Virus record (IMG/VR): IMGVR_UViG_3300047560_000825
Location: 1-24,091 of that record
Reading direction: 5' to 3' (one strand)
Source of the DNA: a virus
Length of the DNA: 24,091 nt
Position numbers and translations under genes: made by a program. Each line of letters opens with the position of its first letter. Position 1 is the stretch's first letter. The notes under the pieces are model-generated. The model did not search any database, was not told the origin of the DNA, and worked only from the letters and a program-made list of their open reading frames with translations. Positions 8,129 through 15,585 of this stretch are shown one piece after another.

Positions 8129-9178
8129 ATGGCAACAGCAGATCAAATTGCAGCAATTTATCAAAAAGAACTAGGTCGTGCGCCTGACCCAAGTGGTTTA
8201 CAGTTCTATCAAAACCTAGCCAATCAAGGCACAGATTTAGGTGAAATTGCTCGTCAAATTAGTGGCTCATCAGAGGGTATGACGTTTGACCCATCTGGCA
8301 ATATTTCTTATTCATCTACTGCTGCTACTCAGCCTAACGCAACTGCTCAGTTTGACCTAGAGTCATACTTGAATAAAGTTAATGATATGTATACGCAAGC
8401 TGCTCAAGCTAGTGCTGCTTCAAATATGCAAAATGCACAGCAAGCTGTAGCTGCTAATCGTGTTAATCAAGTAACACCTTTTGGTAATGTGCAATATACA
8501 CAATCAGGAACAGATGCTCAAGGTAATCCTATTTGGACTGCCACACAGACATTACCACAAGGATTGCAAGGTGCTTATCAAGGCATTTTAGGTCAAGTGT
8601 CTAATCAATATGGTCAGGCATTTAATCCTCAGTTGCCATCAGTAGGCATCAATCCAGGCGAAACATACGAAGCTGCAATTATGCGCAGATTAGAGCCAAC
8701 TCAAGAACGCCAACGTAAATCATTAGAAGTTGATTTGGCTAACCAAGGTATTATGCCTGGTTCTGAGGCTTACAATCGTGCAAAAACACAATTAGCTCAA
8801 GCTCAAAACGACCAATTAACTAGCGCAGTAGTTGGTGGTTTCCAAACAGGTTTAGCTGCTAATCAAAACGCATTTAATCAAGGTTTGACAAGCTATCAGT
8901 TGCCAATGGCTACATTGAATCAACTGCGCACAGGCGCACAACCAAGCTATGTAAGCCCATCTCAACAAGCTACAACTGCTGGCCCTGATTATTTAGGTGC
9001 TTATACAGCGCAACAAAACTACAACTTAGGTCTACAAAATGCTCAAGCTGCGTCTAATGCAGGATTGACAAGTGGTTTGTTTGGTTTAGGTTCTGCTGCA
9101 TTGTTGAATCCAACAGGTGTAAGCCAAGCCTACGATACGATTTCTAGTGGTTTATCAAAACTTAACCCATTTGCATAA
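8129..9178 (+). CDS. Virion protein with N-terminal DUF4214-like motif
   Basis: This 349-residue protein opens with IAAIYQKELGRAPDPSGLQF, the hallmark of DUF4214, a helical module in bacterial surface and S-layer proteins (residues about 6-50). The body has the conserved phage pattern VNQVTPFGNVQYTQSGTDAQ, followed by GNPIWTATQTL. It also has RRLEPTQERQRKSLEVDLAN and LANQGIMPGSEAYNRAK, found in structural proteins encoded behind nozzle genes in many podovirus-like phages. It is rich in Gln, Ala and Asn and mostly helical. The position between nozzle and ejection-type genes suggests a tail-tip or internal virion component. A hairpin upstream may mask its ribosome site. The exact role is not established. 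Confidence 0.65.
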   Translation: MATADQIAAIYQKELGRAPDPSGLQFYQNLANQGTDLGEIARQISGSSEGMTFDPSGNISYSSTAATQPNATAQFDLESYLNKVNDMYTQAAQASAASNMQNAQQAVAANRVNQVTPFGNVQYTQSGTDAQGNPIWTATQTLPQGLQGAYQGILGQVSNQYGQAFNPQLPSVGINPGETYEAAIMRRLEPTQERQRKSLEVDLANQGIMPGSEAYNRAKTQLAQAQNDQLTSAVVGGFQTGLAANQNAFNQGLTSYQLPMATLNQLRTGAQPSYVSPSQQATTAGPDYLGAYTAQQNYNLGLQNAQAASNAGLTSGLFGLGSAALLNPTGVSQAYDTISSGLSKLNPFA

Positions 9179-9179
9179 C

Positions 9180-10043
9180 ATGGATAAACTACAAAAAACC
9201 ATCGATTATTTGCGTGACCAAGGTCGCTTTGGCGATACTGACTTGGTTCATGTAAACCCACAAGAAAAAGCCATGCTTAAAGCTATGGGTGGAGCAGGCA
9301 CAGTTAATCCATCTACAGGTTTAGAAGAATATTGGGGTTTTAGAATTGGCCCTATTGGTATTGGTAGCGATTATGGCGGTATTTCTGTAGGAAACACATC
9401 CATTGGTGATGTATTGTCAAAGATTGATGACACAGTTAGAGATGTAGTTCCAGGTGGTTGGGCTACGATTGCTGCAGGCACAGGGTTATATTTTGCTCCT
9501 GAAATCGCTGCTATTGGTAACGCTGCTGAATCTGCTGCTTTGGCTGAAGGTGCAACTACGGCTGAAGCTGCAACTGCAGGTTTAAATGCTGCTACAACTG
9601 CTCAAGCTGCAGGAACTGACTATTTAGGTTCAATGGCTTTAGGTGACGCATCAACAGGTGCTATTGGTTCAGGTACAGGTTTTGGATTAGGAACTGAAGT
9701 GGCAGGCACAGGAATTAGTGCTGCAACACCTGGCGTAATGGGTTCAAATGCTGCAAGTGGTTTAGGTTATTTAGGTGGTATGGAATCTTTGCCAGCAGGT
9801 ACAGCAGGAATTAGTGGTGTAACTGCACCTAGTGCATTAAGCGCAGGCGATATGTATAAAGCCTACAACACTTTAACAGGCGCAGGTCAGCAAATATCTA
9901 GAGGCTTAAATCCTAGCTATGGCGTTGGTGAAATGTATAAGATGCAAAACCCATTCTTTTTTCCTAAAGAAGAAGTTGCAACAAAACAAGATAAACAAAC
10001 TGCTAAATATCTTGGACAACTAGCGAATTTATTAAGAGGTTAA
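9180..10043 (+). CDS. Putative internal/ejection virion protein, Gly/Ala-rich
   Basis: ATG 9180 is used because it sits one base after the preceding stop; an in-frame TTG at 9147 would overlap that gene. The 287-residue product begins with a helical DKLQKTIDYLRDQGRFGDTD. It continues with VHVNPQEKAMLKAMGGAGTV and NPSTGLEEYWGF, a motif pair common in phage virion proteins near ejection genes (HxNPxE...MGGxGTxNPxTGL). Residues about 90-250 are an Ala/Gly/Thr-rich low-complexity stretch with amphipathic helix potential, as in proteins that help DNA cross the envelope. The C-terminal end carries Lys-rich helices. It is tightly packed with the next gene (one-base gap). The ejection role is inferred. 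Confidence 0.6.
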   Translation: MDKLQKTIDYLRDQGRFGDTDLVHVNPQEKAMLKAMGGAGTVNPSTGLEEYWGFRIGPIGIGSDYGGISVGNTSIGDVLSKIDDTVRDVVPGGWATIAAGTGLYFAPEIAAIGNAAESAALAEGATTAEAATAGLNAATTAQAAGTDYLGSMALGDASTGAIGSGTGFGLGTEVAGTGISAATPGVMGSNAASGLGYLGGMESLPAGTAGISGVTAPSALSAGDMYKAYNTLTGAGQQISRGLNPSYGVGEMYKMQNPFFFPKEEVATKQDKQTAKYLGQLANLLRG

Positions 10044-10044
10044 T

Positions 10045-11295
10045 ATGGCAGATCAATTACCACAAAACTTATTGGCTCAATCTCCTTTTATTGACCCTGA
10101 ACAACAACAAGCATTAACAGAGCTTCAACGTAAACAACAATTAGCTAATTTGTTAATGCAACGTGGTATGCAAACGCCACAAGGTCAAATGGTTTCAGGT
10201 CGATATGTAAAACCTAATCCATTAGAATATCTTGCTAATTTGGCTAATGTTTATGTTGGTCAAAATTTACAAGAAAAAGCTTCTAAAGAACAAGCAAATT
10301 TAGCTCAAGCTTTACGTGAACAAAAAGCTAAAGGATTGCAAGAGTTTATGGCTTCTGCTGAAGCTAGACCTGAAGAAACTATTTATGGTGCTGGTAAAGA
10401 AGGCCCAACAATGCAATATCAACCTGCTAGACCTGCTGTTCCTTATGGTCAAAGAGTTGCTACACTAGCTCAAACAAACCCTGAGTTGGGTAATATGTTA
10501 ATGGCTGATTTGCTTAAAACACATAAAATTGGTGAGGGCGAAACATTGCAACGTGGTACTTTGGCTGGTGGTTTTGAACCTGTTGCTAAAGGTGCAGAAA
10601 AATTACCTACAGAATACAAAGAATATCAAAAAGCTGTTGAAGGTGGATTTAAAGGCTCATTCTTTGACTATCAGCAAGCTCTTAAACGTGCAGGTGCGCC
10701 AAGTGTTTCTGTTAATACGGCAAAAGATATTTCTGCTCAAGTTGGAGATATTGCTAAAGAATCACGTATTCAAGCTGCTGGAGCAGTTCAAACAGCAGAT
10801 GCTGCAAACAGAATTATTCAAGCTGTTGATAGCAAAAATTTAATTTCAGGCCCTGGTGCAAATGTTCGTTTACAAGCTGCTCAAATAGCTGATGCAATTG
10901 GTGCTGGTGGAAATACTACTGCTGATAAAATTGCTAATTCACGTCAAGCTGTTCAAGGTCTTGCTCAACTTACATTGCAAGGTCGTAAACAAATGCGTGG
11001 CGAAGGTTCAATTACAGAATCTGAAGGTAAGTTGGCTGAACGTGCAATGTCAGGTGATTTAAACTTTACTGCTGCTGAAATTCGTCAATTAGCAGAAGCA
11101 GCTAAACGATCAGCTAAATTTACATATAATCAGCATCAAAACATTATTAATACAATGCAAAATAATCCTGAAGCTAAAGGTCTTGTTCCGTATTTCCAAG
11201 TTCCTGCTGATGCAGATATATTTAATCCTAGACCTGTTGGTGGTCAAAGTGCTACTCGAACAAAAGCTGATCAAATTTTGCAAGGAAAACCATAA
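10045..11295 (+). CDS. Putative DNA ejection / internal virion protein
   Basis: The 416-residue protein is almost wholly helical. Residues 15-40 are Gln-rich (DPEQQQALTELQRKQQ), followed by a hydrophobic YLANLANVYVGQNLQEKAS helix. Residues about 215-370 have repeating Ala/Gln/Ile heptads, including ARITESEGKLAERAMSG-type text actually reading EGSITESEGKLAERAMSG, a pattern seen in internal core proteins of podovirus-like phages. There is no signal peptide and no enzymatic motif. It lies between a Gly/Ala-rich protein and a 677-residue helical protein, all coupled by one-base gaps or TAATG. Such trios usually make the ejected proteins that carry DNA through the envelope. The assignment rests on context and composition. 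Confidence 0.6.
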   Translation: MADQLPQNLLAQSPFIDPEQQQALTELQRKQQLANLLMQRGMQTPQGQMVSGRYVKPNPLEYLANLANVYVGQNLQEKASKEQANLAQALREQKAKGLQEFMASAEARPEETIYGAGKEGPTMQYQPARPAVPYGQRVATLAQTNPELGNMLMADLLKTHKIGEGETLQRGTLAGGFEPVAKGAEKLPTEYKEYQKAVEGGFKGSFFDYQQALKRAGAPSVSVNTAKDISAQVGDIAKESRIQAAGAVQTADAANRIIQAVDSKNLISGPGANVRLQAAQIADAIGAGGNTTADKIANSRQAVQGLAQLTLQGRKQMRGEGSITESEGKLAERAMSGDLNFTAAEIRQLAEAAKRSAKFTYNQHQNIINTMQNNPEAKGLVPYFQVPADADIFNPRPVGGQSATRTKADQILQGKP

Positions 11296-13328
11296 TGGCA
11301 AGCGCAGAAGAATACGCACAATGGATTGTTAATAACGCTGACAAAAAAGGCACTCCTGAGTTTCAAACAGTTGCTAAAGCTTATGAAGAAGCCAAAGCAG
11401 AAGAAACTATATCGGCAGGTGGCACAGAAAGCGTTTTAGCAACAGAGCCTAGTGCTAGTTTAGGTGCTAAATTAGGTCAAAGTGCTATTAAAGGAGCTGC
11501 TGGATTTGTAGATTTAGCTGCAGGGTTTCCTGAAAACTTAAAACGTGGATACCAATATTTTACAACTGACGGTATGCCAACTCCTAGAGTATCTACGCCA
11601 GTTACTACTTATTTGGCTAAAAAAGGAATAATTACTCCTGAACGTGAATTTACTAGTCCTATTGGTAAAGTTGCAGGATTTACAACAGAATTAGCTACAA
11701 GCGGTGGAATAAGACCATCTAGTCTTTATAAAGCAGGTAATTTATTAAGAACTGATTTGCCACAAGCATTAAGAGAAGTTGGTTCAGATGTTGGAAGAAC
11801 TGCTTTACAAGGTGCTGCAGGTGGCTCTACTCAGCAACTTTTACAAAGTATTGGTGTTGATAGTCCAATAGCTAATTTTTTAGCAACTGGTGGAGCTATG
11901 ACTGTTGCTGGTGCGCCTACTGCTATTCGTCAAACTGCTGGTGATATTGCTGCAAAAGGATTTCAAGGTATTTCTCCAGATCAAATTCGTCAAGCTGATG
12001 AATTGTTAAAGCGTTCTTATCAACAAGGTTCTCCATTAACTGCTGCTGAAGCTTTGGCTCAAATAACAGGTGGAAATCCATTAATTGCTACTCAAAGATT
12101 TGTTGAAAATGCCCCAAAATCTGCTCCTACAATGGCTGATTTTTTGCGTCAAAGACCACAGTCAAACGTAGAATTTATGGAACGCACATTAAGTGGCGTT
12201 TCTCAAAAACCTAGTTTAGATACAACTGCTAGGATTTCATCCGCTGCTGAAAAAGTTATTTCAGGCGCAGAACAAGGTGTAACTAAAAATATTGAACCAT
12301 ATTACACAAAAGCTGGAACTCAAACTATTGCTAAATCTGATTTAACAGGTGTTATGACTGACCCTGTAATTAATGACGCAGTTAAAGCGGTTCGTTCAAC
12401 AGGTAAATATGGGGTTAAAGATTTTGCTGAAAATGACCCAAGAACATTAATTGCAGCAAAACAATATCTTGATGACCAATATTCTAAGTTAAGCAATGCT
12501 GTAACAGGTGCTGAAAAAAATGCTGCAAGAATTAATGTGGCATCTACCAATAAATTAGATAACTTTTTGCGTGATCAATTACCTGATTATGATGTTGGCG
12601 CAGGTAAATATCAAACAGCTTATAGAACTCAAATTAATCCTTTAAAACAAGGTCAAGTTGGTGAGTTAGCTGAAACAGGTGCTGGCGAAAAAGCCATGAA
12701 ATCACAACAAAACATACTTATGCCTTCTAATCCTCAAGTTACAAAACCTGAAGATATTAAGCGTACAGTTGATTTATTGCGTAGAAAAGACCCAACAGCA
12801 GTTCAAGATTGGACTCGTCAAAGCCTTGAAGGATTTTTTAATGAAACTTCTCAAAAGCTTCAGGGTGGAGAAAATCAATTTGGTGGAGCTAAGTTTGCTG
12901 CAAATATAGCTGGAAACAAACAACAACGTGAAAATCTTAGAGCTTTAATTATTGAATCATCTGGTATTCAAGCATGGAATGGGTTTGAAAAAATGCTTGA
13001 AACAATGGAAGCTCAAGGTAAACGTCAGCCAATGGGTTCTGCAACATCATATAATAATATGATTGCTGAAGAATTTAAGTCTGGTGGAGCAGGTAAATTA
13101 GTTACTAGCGGAGTAAAACCATCAATTATTGCTAACGCTTATGATGAGTTCCGCATGGGTAAAAATGCTGAGTTATTAGCAAGATTATTAACAGACCCTG
13201 ATGGAATTAATAAGCTTAAAGAAATTTCAAATACAAGACCTAATTCAGCAAAAGCAAAAGTTTTAACAAATTCATTGCTTGGTGGTTACACAAGCGTTAA
13301 AGAATCACCATTTGAGGAGAATAAATAA
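11295..13328 (+). CDS. Large putative ejection / internal virion protein
   Basis: This is a 677-residue helical protein and the largest gene of the window. It starts with EEYAQWIVNNADKKGTPEFQ and TVAKAYEEAK, a short helical unit common at the N-terminus of phage virion proteins. A hydrophobic, Gly/Ala-rich region follows (residues about 50-75 and again 160-220) that could contact membranes. The rest is a long Gln/Lys/Ala-rich helical body without recognised catalytic residues; no lysozyme or transglycosylase motif is evident. The start overlaps the previous stop as TAATG. Size, composition and last position in the ejection cluster suggest the large subunit of the DNA-delivery complex. I do not recognise a precise family. 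Confidence 0.6.
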   Translation: MASAEEYAQWIVNNADKKGTPEFQTVAKAYEEAKAEETISAGGTESVLATEPSASLGAKLGQSAIKGAAGFVDLAAGFPENLKRGYQYFTTDGMPTPRVSTPVTTYLAKKGIITPEREFTSPIGKVAGFTTELATSGGIRPSSLYKAGNLLRTDLPQALREVGSDVGRTALQGAAGGSTQQLLQSIGVDSPIANFLATGGAMTVAGAPTAIRQTAGDIAAKGFQGISPDQIRQADELLKRSYQQGSPLTAAEALAQITGGNPLIATQRFVENAPKSAPTMADFLRQRPQSNVEFMERTLSGVSQKPSLDTTARISSAAEKVISGAEQGVTKNIEPYYTKAGTQTIAKSDLTGVMTDPVINDAVKAVRSTGKYGVKDFAENDPRTLIAAKQYLDDQYSKLSNAVTGAEKNAARINVASTNKLDNFLRDQLPDYDVGAGKYQTAYRTQINPLKQGQVGELAETGAGEKAMKSQQNILMPSNPQVTKPEDIKRTVDLLRRKDPTAVQDWTRQSLEGFFNETSQKLQGGENQFGGAKFAANIAGNKQQRENLRALIIESSGIQAWNGFEKMLETMEAQGKRQPMGSATSYNNMIAEEFKSGGAGKLVTSGVKPSIIANAYDEFRMGKNAELLARLLTDPDGINKLKEISNTRPNSAKAKVLTNSLLGGYTSVKESPFEENK

Positions 13329-13546
13329 TGTCACGTAATGGATCAGGAACATACTCGCTACCTGCTGGAAATCCAGTAGTAACAGGTACAACAATCGCTT
13401 CTACATGGGCAAATTCAACTCTTAGTGATATTGCTAATGCTTTAACAGGTTCTGTAGCTGCTGATGGTCAGACAACTATGTCTGGCAACTTAAATATGGG
13501 TAACAATCAAATTACTAACGTAGTTTTAGATGGGGGTACTTTTTAA
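13328..13546 (+). CDS. Orphan tail-fibre N-terminal anchor domain (72 aa)
   Basis: The whole product corresponds to the common phage fibre N-terminus: SRNGSGTYSLPAGNPVVTGT, then TIASTWANSTLSDIANALTG, then MSGNLNMGNNQIT. In most phages this opening anchors a long fibre or spike to the tail and is followed by several hundred residues of shaft and receptor-binding domain. Here the frame ends at residue 72 with LDGGTF and TAA. The gene has its own site (GAGGAGAATAAATA) and its stop overlaps the next start, so it looks intact rather than decayed. It may be a bare adaptor to which a separately encoded fibre docks, or the remnant of a lost fibre. Confidence 0.75.
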   Translation: MSRNGSGTYSLPAGNPVVTGTTIASTWANSTLSDIANALTGSVAADGQTTMSGNLNMGNNQITNVVLDGGTF

Positions 13547-13689
13547 TGAATTTCACTTTTACATGGATTTTAGATAAATTTGGTTTTCAGCCAAAAGTTG
13601 AAGTTACTCCTGTTCAAAAGCCTGCACGTAAAAAGACTGCTGTTAAAAAAGTAGCTGTTAAAAAGGCATCCGTAAAAAAGAAGGCATAA
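13546..13689 (+). CDS. Lys-rich 47-aa miniprotein with histone-tail-like end
   Basis: ATG 13546 overlaps the stop of the fibre-anchor gene (TAATG) and the frame stops at 13687-13689, one base before the next gene. The first 17 residues (MNFTFTWILDKFGFQPK) are aromatic and could be a short amphipathic or membrane-touching segment. Residues 28-47 are a repetitive basic tail built of AVKK/ASVKK units, like histone H1 or bacterial HU/AlgP-type tails. The tail suggests binding of DNA, RNA or polyphosphate, or of the inner membrane surface. Perfect packing between neighbours on both sides argues that the gene is real. I recognise no named family. Confidence 0.6.
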   Translation: MNFTFTWILDKFGFQPKVEVTPVQKPARKKTAVKKVAVKKASVKKKA

Positions 13690-13690
13690 C

Positions 13691-13894
13691 ATGGAAATCG
13701 ATCCAGTTAAATACGGTGCATTATGGCAGCGAGTAGAAGAACTTGATAAAAAAGTAGACAAACTTGAATCAGGTATGGAAGAACTTTTAGCATTGGCTAA
13801 TAAATCCAAGGGTGGTTTTTGGATGGGTATGGTCATAGCATCAGGCATTGGTGGCTTGGTTTCTTTTGTTACTACGCATTGGACAGGTAAATAA
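13691..13894 (+). CDS. Single-TM lysis-cassette protein (XhlA / holin-like)
   Basis: The 67-residue product has a charged heptad helix at residues 10-40 (WQRVEELDKKVDKLESGMEE). One membrane segment follows (residues about 43-60, FWMGMVIASGIGGLVSFV) with a short basic end. This layout matches hemolysin XhlA-type proteins, membrane-bound partners of holins. It lies directly before a GTA-type holin and an endolysin, overlapping the holin start by one base (TAATG). A class III-like holin or a spanin fragment are alternatives. There is no signal peptidase or lipobox motif, which argues against a lipoprotein spanin. Confidence 0.6.
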   Translation: MEIDPVKYGALWQRVEELDKKVDKLESGMEELLALANKSKGGFWMGMVIASGIGGLVSFVTTHWTGK

Positions 13895-14262
13895 TGCTGA
13901 TTGAAACCATTATTGGCGCATTAGTTCCAGTAGGCGTAGAAGGCATTAAACAGCTTATAGTTAAATTTACAGGTGGGGTTAAGCCTGTTACGATTGAAGA
14001 ACAACTAAAGCTAGACCAAAGCGAAATAGACCGATTAAAAGCCCTTGCAGAGCTTGATAACCCTTATGGCACACCTAGTCAATGGGTAATAGATTTAAGG
14101 GCATCTAGCCGTTATTTAGGTGCTTTGGCAACGATTGTTGTAGGTTTATCTACTTTATACATACAAGTTCCAGAACAAGTGCAAATGATTGGATTACAAG
14201 CTGCCAACATAGCGTTTGGTTTCTTGTTCGGCACTAGAATCATGATTAATTCAAGAAAATGA
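13894..14262 (+). CDS. Holin, GTA 3TM type
   Basis: The 122-residue protein has an N-terminal amphipathic/hydrophobic segment (LIETIIGALVPVGVEGIKQL). A polar middle contains NPYGTPSQWVIDLRASSRY, then two hydrophobic helices at about residues 73-91 and 96-116. The PSQWVIDLRASSR motif between the first and second hydrophobic parts is diagnostic of the GTA holin 3TM family (PF11351), which forms inner-membrane lesions that let endolysin reach the wall. Its TGA overlaps the endolysin ATG (ATGA at 14259-14262), so the two are co-translated. No alternative antiholin start is obvious. Confidence 0.8.
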   Translation: MLIETIIGALVPVGVEGIKQLIVKFTGGVKPVTIEEQLKLDQSEIDRLKALAELDNPYGTPSQWVIDLRASSRYLGALATIVVGLSTLYIQVPEQVQMIGLQAANIAFGFLFGTRIMINSRK

Positions 14263-14768
14263 AAGATAACTTTGAAAAATCGCTTGATTTAGTGCTTAAA
14301 TCAGAAGGTGGATTTGTTAATCACCCTAGTGACCCAGGTGGAATGACTAATTTAGGTGTAACTAAAGCAGTATGGGAAGAATGGGTAGGTCATCCTGTAG
14401 ATGAAAAGGTTATGCGTAATTTGACTGCTGAATATGTAGCACCAATGTATAAGAAAAAATATTGGGATTCTTGTGGGTGTGACAACTTGGCAAAAGGATT
14501 AGATTATGTCGTATTCGATTTTGCGGTTAATGCAGGCCCAGGCAGATCAGTTAAGACGCTTCAATCAGCAATCGGATGTGTTCCTGATGGAGTTATTGGC
14601 CCTAAAACTTTGGCTGCCATTAATGAGTCAGATGTGGAAAAACTTATCAAGTCTTTTTCAGCCGAAAAGTCAGCCTTTTATAAAGGACTAAAGACTTACC
14701 CTGTTTTTGGTAAAGGTTGGGAAAACAGGATAAGCCATGTTGAAGAAAACGCTTTAATGATGCTTTAA
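14259..14768 (+). CDS. Endolysin, glycoside hydrolase family 108 with PG-binding domain
   Basis: This 169-residue muramidase-type lysin cuts peptidoglycan at the end of infection. Residues 12-35 hold VLKSEGGFVNHPSDPGGMTN, the GH108 signature with the proposed catalytic Glu16 (EGG) and the GGMTNLGVT loop. Residues about 88-165 are the companion peptidoglycan-binding domain (PG_binding_3), with LQSAIGCVPDGVIGPKTLAA. There is no signal peptide or signal-anchor segment, so export depends on the holin just upstream (ATGA overlap). Length is normal for the family. Its 3' end overlaps a convergent small minus-strand gene by 15 bases. Confidence 0.9.
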   Translation: MKDNFEKSLDLVLKSEGGFVNHPSDPGGMTNLGVTKAVWEEWVGHPVDEKVMRNLTAEYVAPMYKKKYWDSCGCDNLAKGLDYVVFDFAVNAGPGRSVKTLQSAIGCVPDGVIGPKTLAAINESDVEKLIKSFSAEKSAFYKGLKTYPVFGKGWENRISHVEENALMML

Positions 14769-14879
14769 CTCTGATGGCGGTGTCCACCCCAATCGTTTAA
14801 AAGTTTCTAAAATATTGGTTTGAACTGCTGGCGTATAAGGTTTCCCTTGCAATAAAGTTTTTGGTTGATAATTATTCAT
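14754..14879 (-). CDS. 41-aa conserved-looking phage miniprotein
   Basis: On the minus strand ATG 14879-14877 is preceded by AGGAAAAAATA, and the frame ends with TAA at 14756-14754, inside the endolysin gene end. The start overlaps the stop of the upstream minus gene by eight bases, so it looks like the last gene of the leftward operon. The product has a basic, Pro-containing start (NNYQPKTLLQGKPYTPA) and an ILETFKRLGWTPPSE segment. Endings of the form TFxRxGWxPPSE recur in phage miniproteins, which supports reality. The function is unknown. No terminator is seen between it and the convergent lysis operon. Confidence 0.55.
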   Translation of the reverse strand: MNNYQPKTLLQGKPYTPAVQTNILETFKRLGWTPPSELKHH

Positions 14880-15129
14880 TATTTTTTCCTGAACAAATTT
14901 CTAAAGAAAATCCTTGAGTTTTTGGTTGTTTTTCATGAACAACTAATCCATCTCTTTCTTTAATCATATCGTCTGCCATTTCAAAGCTGCGTTCTGCAAT
15001 TTTGTCGCTTGTAGAATCAATCGCTTCTTCTGCTGTAGTTGCTTCTACTTTCATTCTTGAAATATCTGCTTGCATGGCCAAGCCTGCGTAGTAGTCTCTC
15101 AATAGCTTTTTATATAACTTTTTAATCAT
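14872..15129 (-). CDS. Hypothetical 85-aa charged helical protein
   Basis: ATG 15129 is chosen over an in-frame TTG one codon upstream because AAGGAGAGATTTG precedes the ATG. The product begins with a basic helix (IKKLYKKLLRDYYAGLAMQA) and continues with an acidic, Ala/Glu/Asp-rich helical part, ending in a polar tail (EICSGKNNE). No family is recognised and no membrane segment is seen. It sits in a chain of small minus-strand genes overlapping by a few bases on both sides, so it is translated as part of that operon. This set of tiny early-type genes may hold host-takeover proteins, but nothing in this sequence shows a function. Confidence 0.6.
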   Translation of the reverse strand: MIKKLYKKLLRDYYAGLAMQADISRMKVEATTAEEAIDSTSDKIAERSFEMADDMIKERDGLVVHEKQPKTQGFSLEICSGKNNE

Positions 15130-15274
15130 CAAATCTCTCCTTAAAGTCTAAATTTCTCATAGTTTCTAATGCTTTGTCTAATCCCGCTATCCACCCAGCC
15201 TTAAAATACATACGCATTTCATCATTAGTTTCTTTGCCAAACTTCTTAGCAAATTCCTCAAATGCTTTGTTCAT
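15122..15274 (-). CDS. Hypothetical 50-aa protein in small-gene operon
   Basis: ATG 15274-15272 shares an ATGA overlap with the stop of the upstream HTH gene, so it is preferred over another in-frame ATG three codons earlier at 15283. The frame ends with TAA at 15124-15122, overlapping the start of the next gene by eight bases. The 50 residues are helical: NKAFEEFAKKFGKETNDEMR, then YFKAGWIAGLDKALETM. The segment F-K-A-G-W-x-A-G resembles a short helical motif seen in various small phage proteins of unknown role. Both neighbours are coupled by overlap, which supports it as a real gene. The function is unknown. Confidence 0.55.
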   Translation of the reverse strand: MNKAFEEFAKKFGKETNDEMRMYFKAGWIAGLDKALETMRNLDFKERFDD

Positions 15275-15495
15275 TTCTGGCATGATGGCTCTTTTACTAG
15301 TTTATAAAGTTTGTATTCTTTAGATGGATGCCATTTATCTAGGATAAAGTAGCCTTTTCTACGCAATTCACCAACTCTGGTGGCTAACTTCATAGTACCA
15401 GCCTCAGAATATGCGTTTGCAGGCGATTTCCACCCCTTTTTAAGACATTTAATGATTAAGTCGTACTGCGTTACTGTTTTTCCATTAACTTGCAT
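15271..15495 (-). CDS. Winged-helix DNA-binding protein (HTH_39-like)
   Basis: The 74-residue protein has the pattern QYDLIIKCLKKGWKSPANAY followed by TMKLATRVGELRRKGYFI. That matches the small phage helix-turn-helix group (PF14090-type), in which the R-x-x-E-L-R-R-K-G-Y segment is the recognition helix and wing. Such proteins are usually transcription regulators or replication-associated DNA binders. GGGGG with a six-base spacer precedes ATG 15495. It is the third gene in the leftward small-gene operon; its TGA overlaps the next ATG. Its target sites are unknown; palindromes at 15799, 15878 and 18582 are conceivable candidates. Confidence 0.7.
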   Translation of the reverse strand: MQVNGKTVTQYDLIIKCLKKGWKSPANAYSEAGTMKLATRVGELRRKGYFILDKWHPSKEYKLYKLVKEPSCQK

Positions 15496-15504
15496 ATAAC
15501 CCCC

Positions 15505-15585
15505 TTAAATGATTTTAAAAGCCCATAGCATCACAGGCAACATAAAACACGCACCCAAAAACAAACCTTTTAAAATATCAATCAT
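15505..15585 (-). CDS. 26-aa single-TM microprotein
   Basis: ATG 15585-15583 overlaps the stop of the upstream minus gene as ATGA, and the frame ends with TAA at 15507-15505. The product starts MIDILKGLFLGACF and ends LPVMLWAFKII: almost entirely one hydrophobic helix with a Lys at each side, so an inner-membrane peptide is likely. Its stop lies just before the ribosome site of the HTH gene. The perfect overlap and even operon spacing support expression, yet at this length chance cannot be excluded. Possible roles include a small membrane effector or a coupling ORF that keeps ribosomes moving. Confidence 0.45.
   Translation of the reverse strand: MIDILKGLFLGACFMLPVMLWAFKII

Noticed and set aside
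9147-9179. TTG start extending the 9180 gene upstream
   Set aside because: It would overlap the preceding gene by over 30 bases; the ATG at 9180 is one base after that stop, like other junctions here.
10529-10843. Open frame of 104 codons on + inside the 416-residue virion gene
   Set aside because: Out-of-frame shadow of a Gln/Ala-rich gene; composition is Leu/Val/Lys-biased and there is no start signal.
13570-13848. 92-codon minus-strand frame opposite the Lys-rich and XhlA-like genes
   Set aside because: The + genes there are tightly packed and make sense as lysis genes; the antisense frame has no start signal and shadow-like composition.
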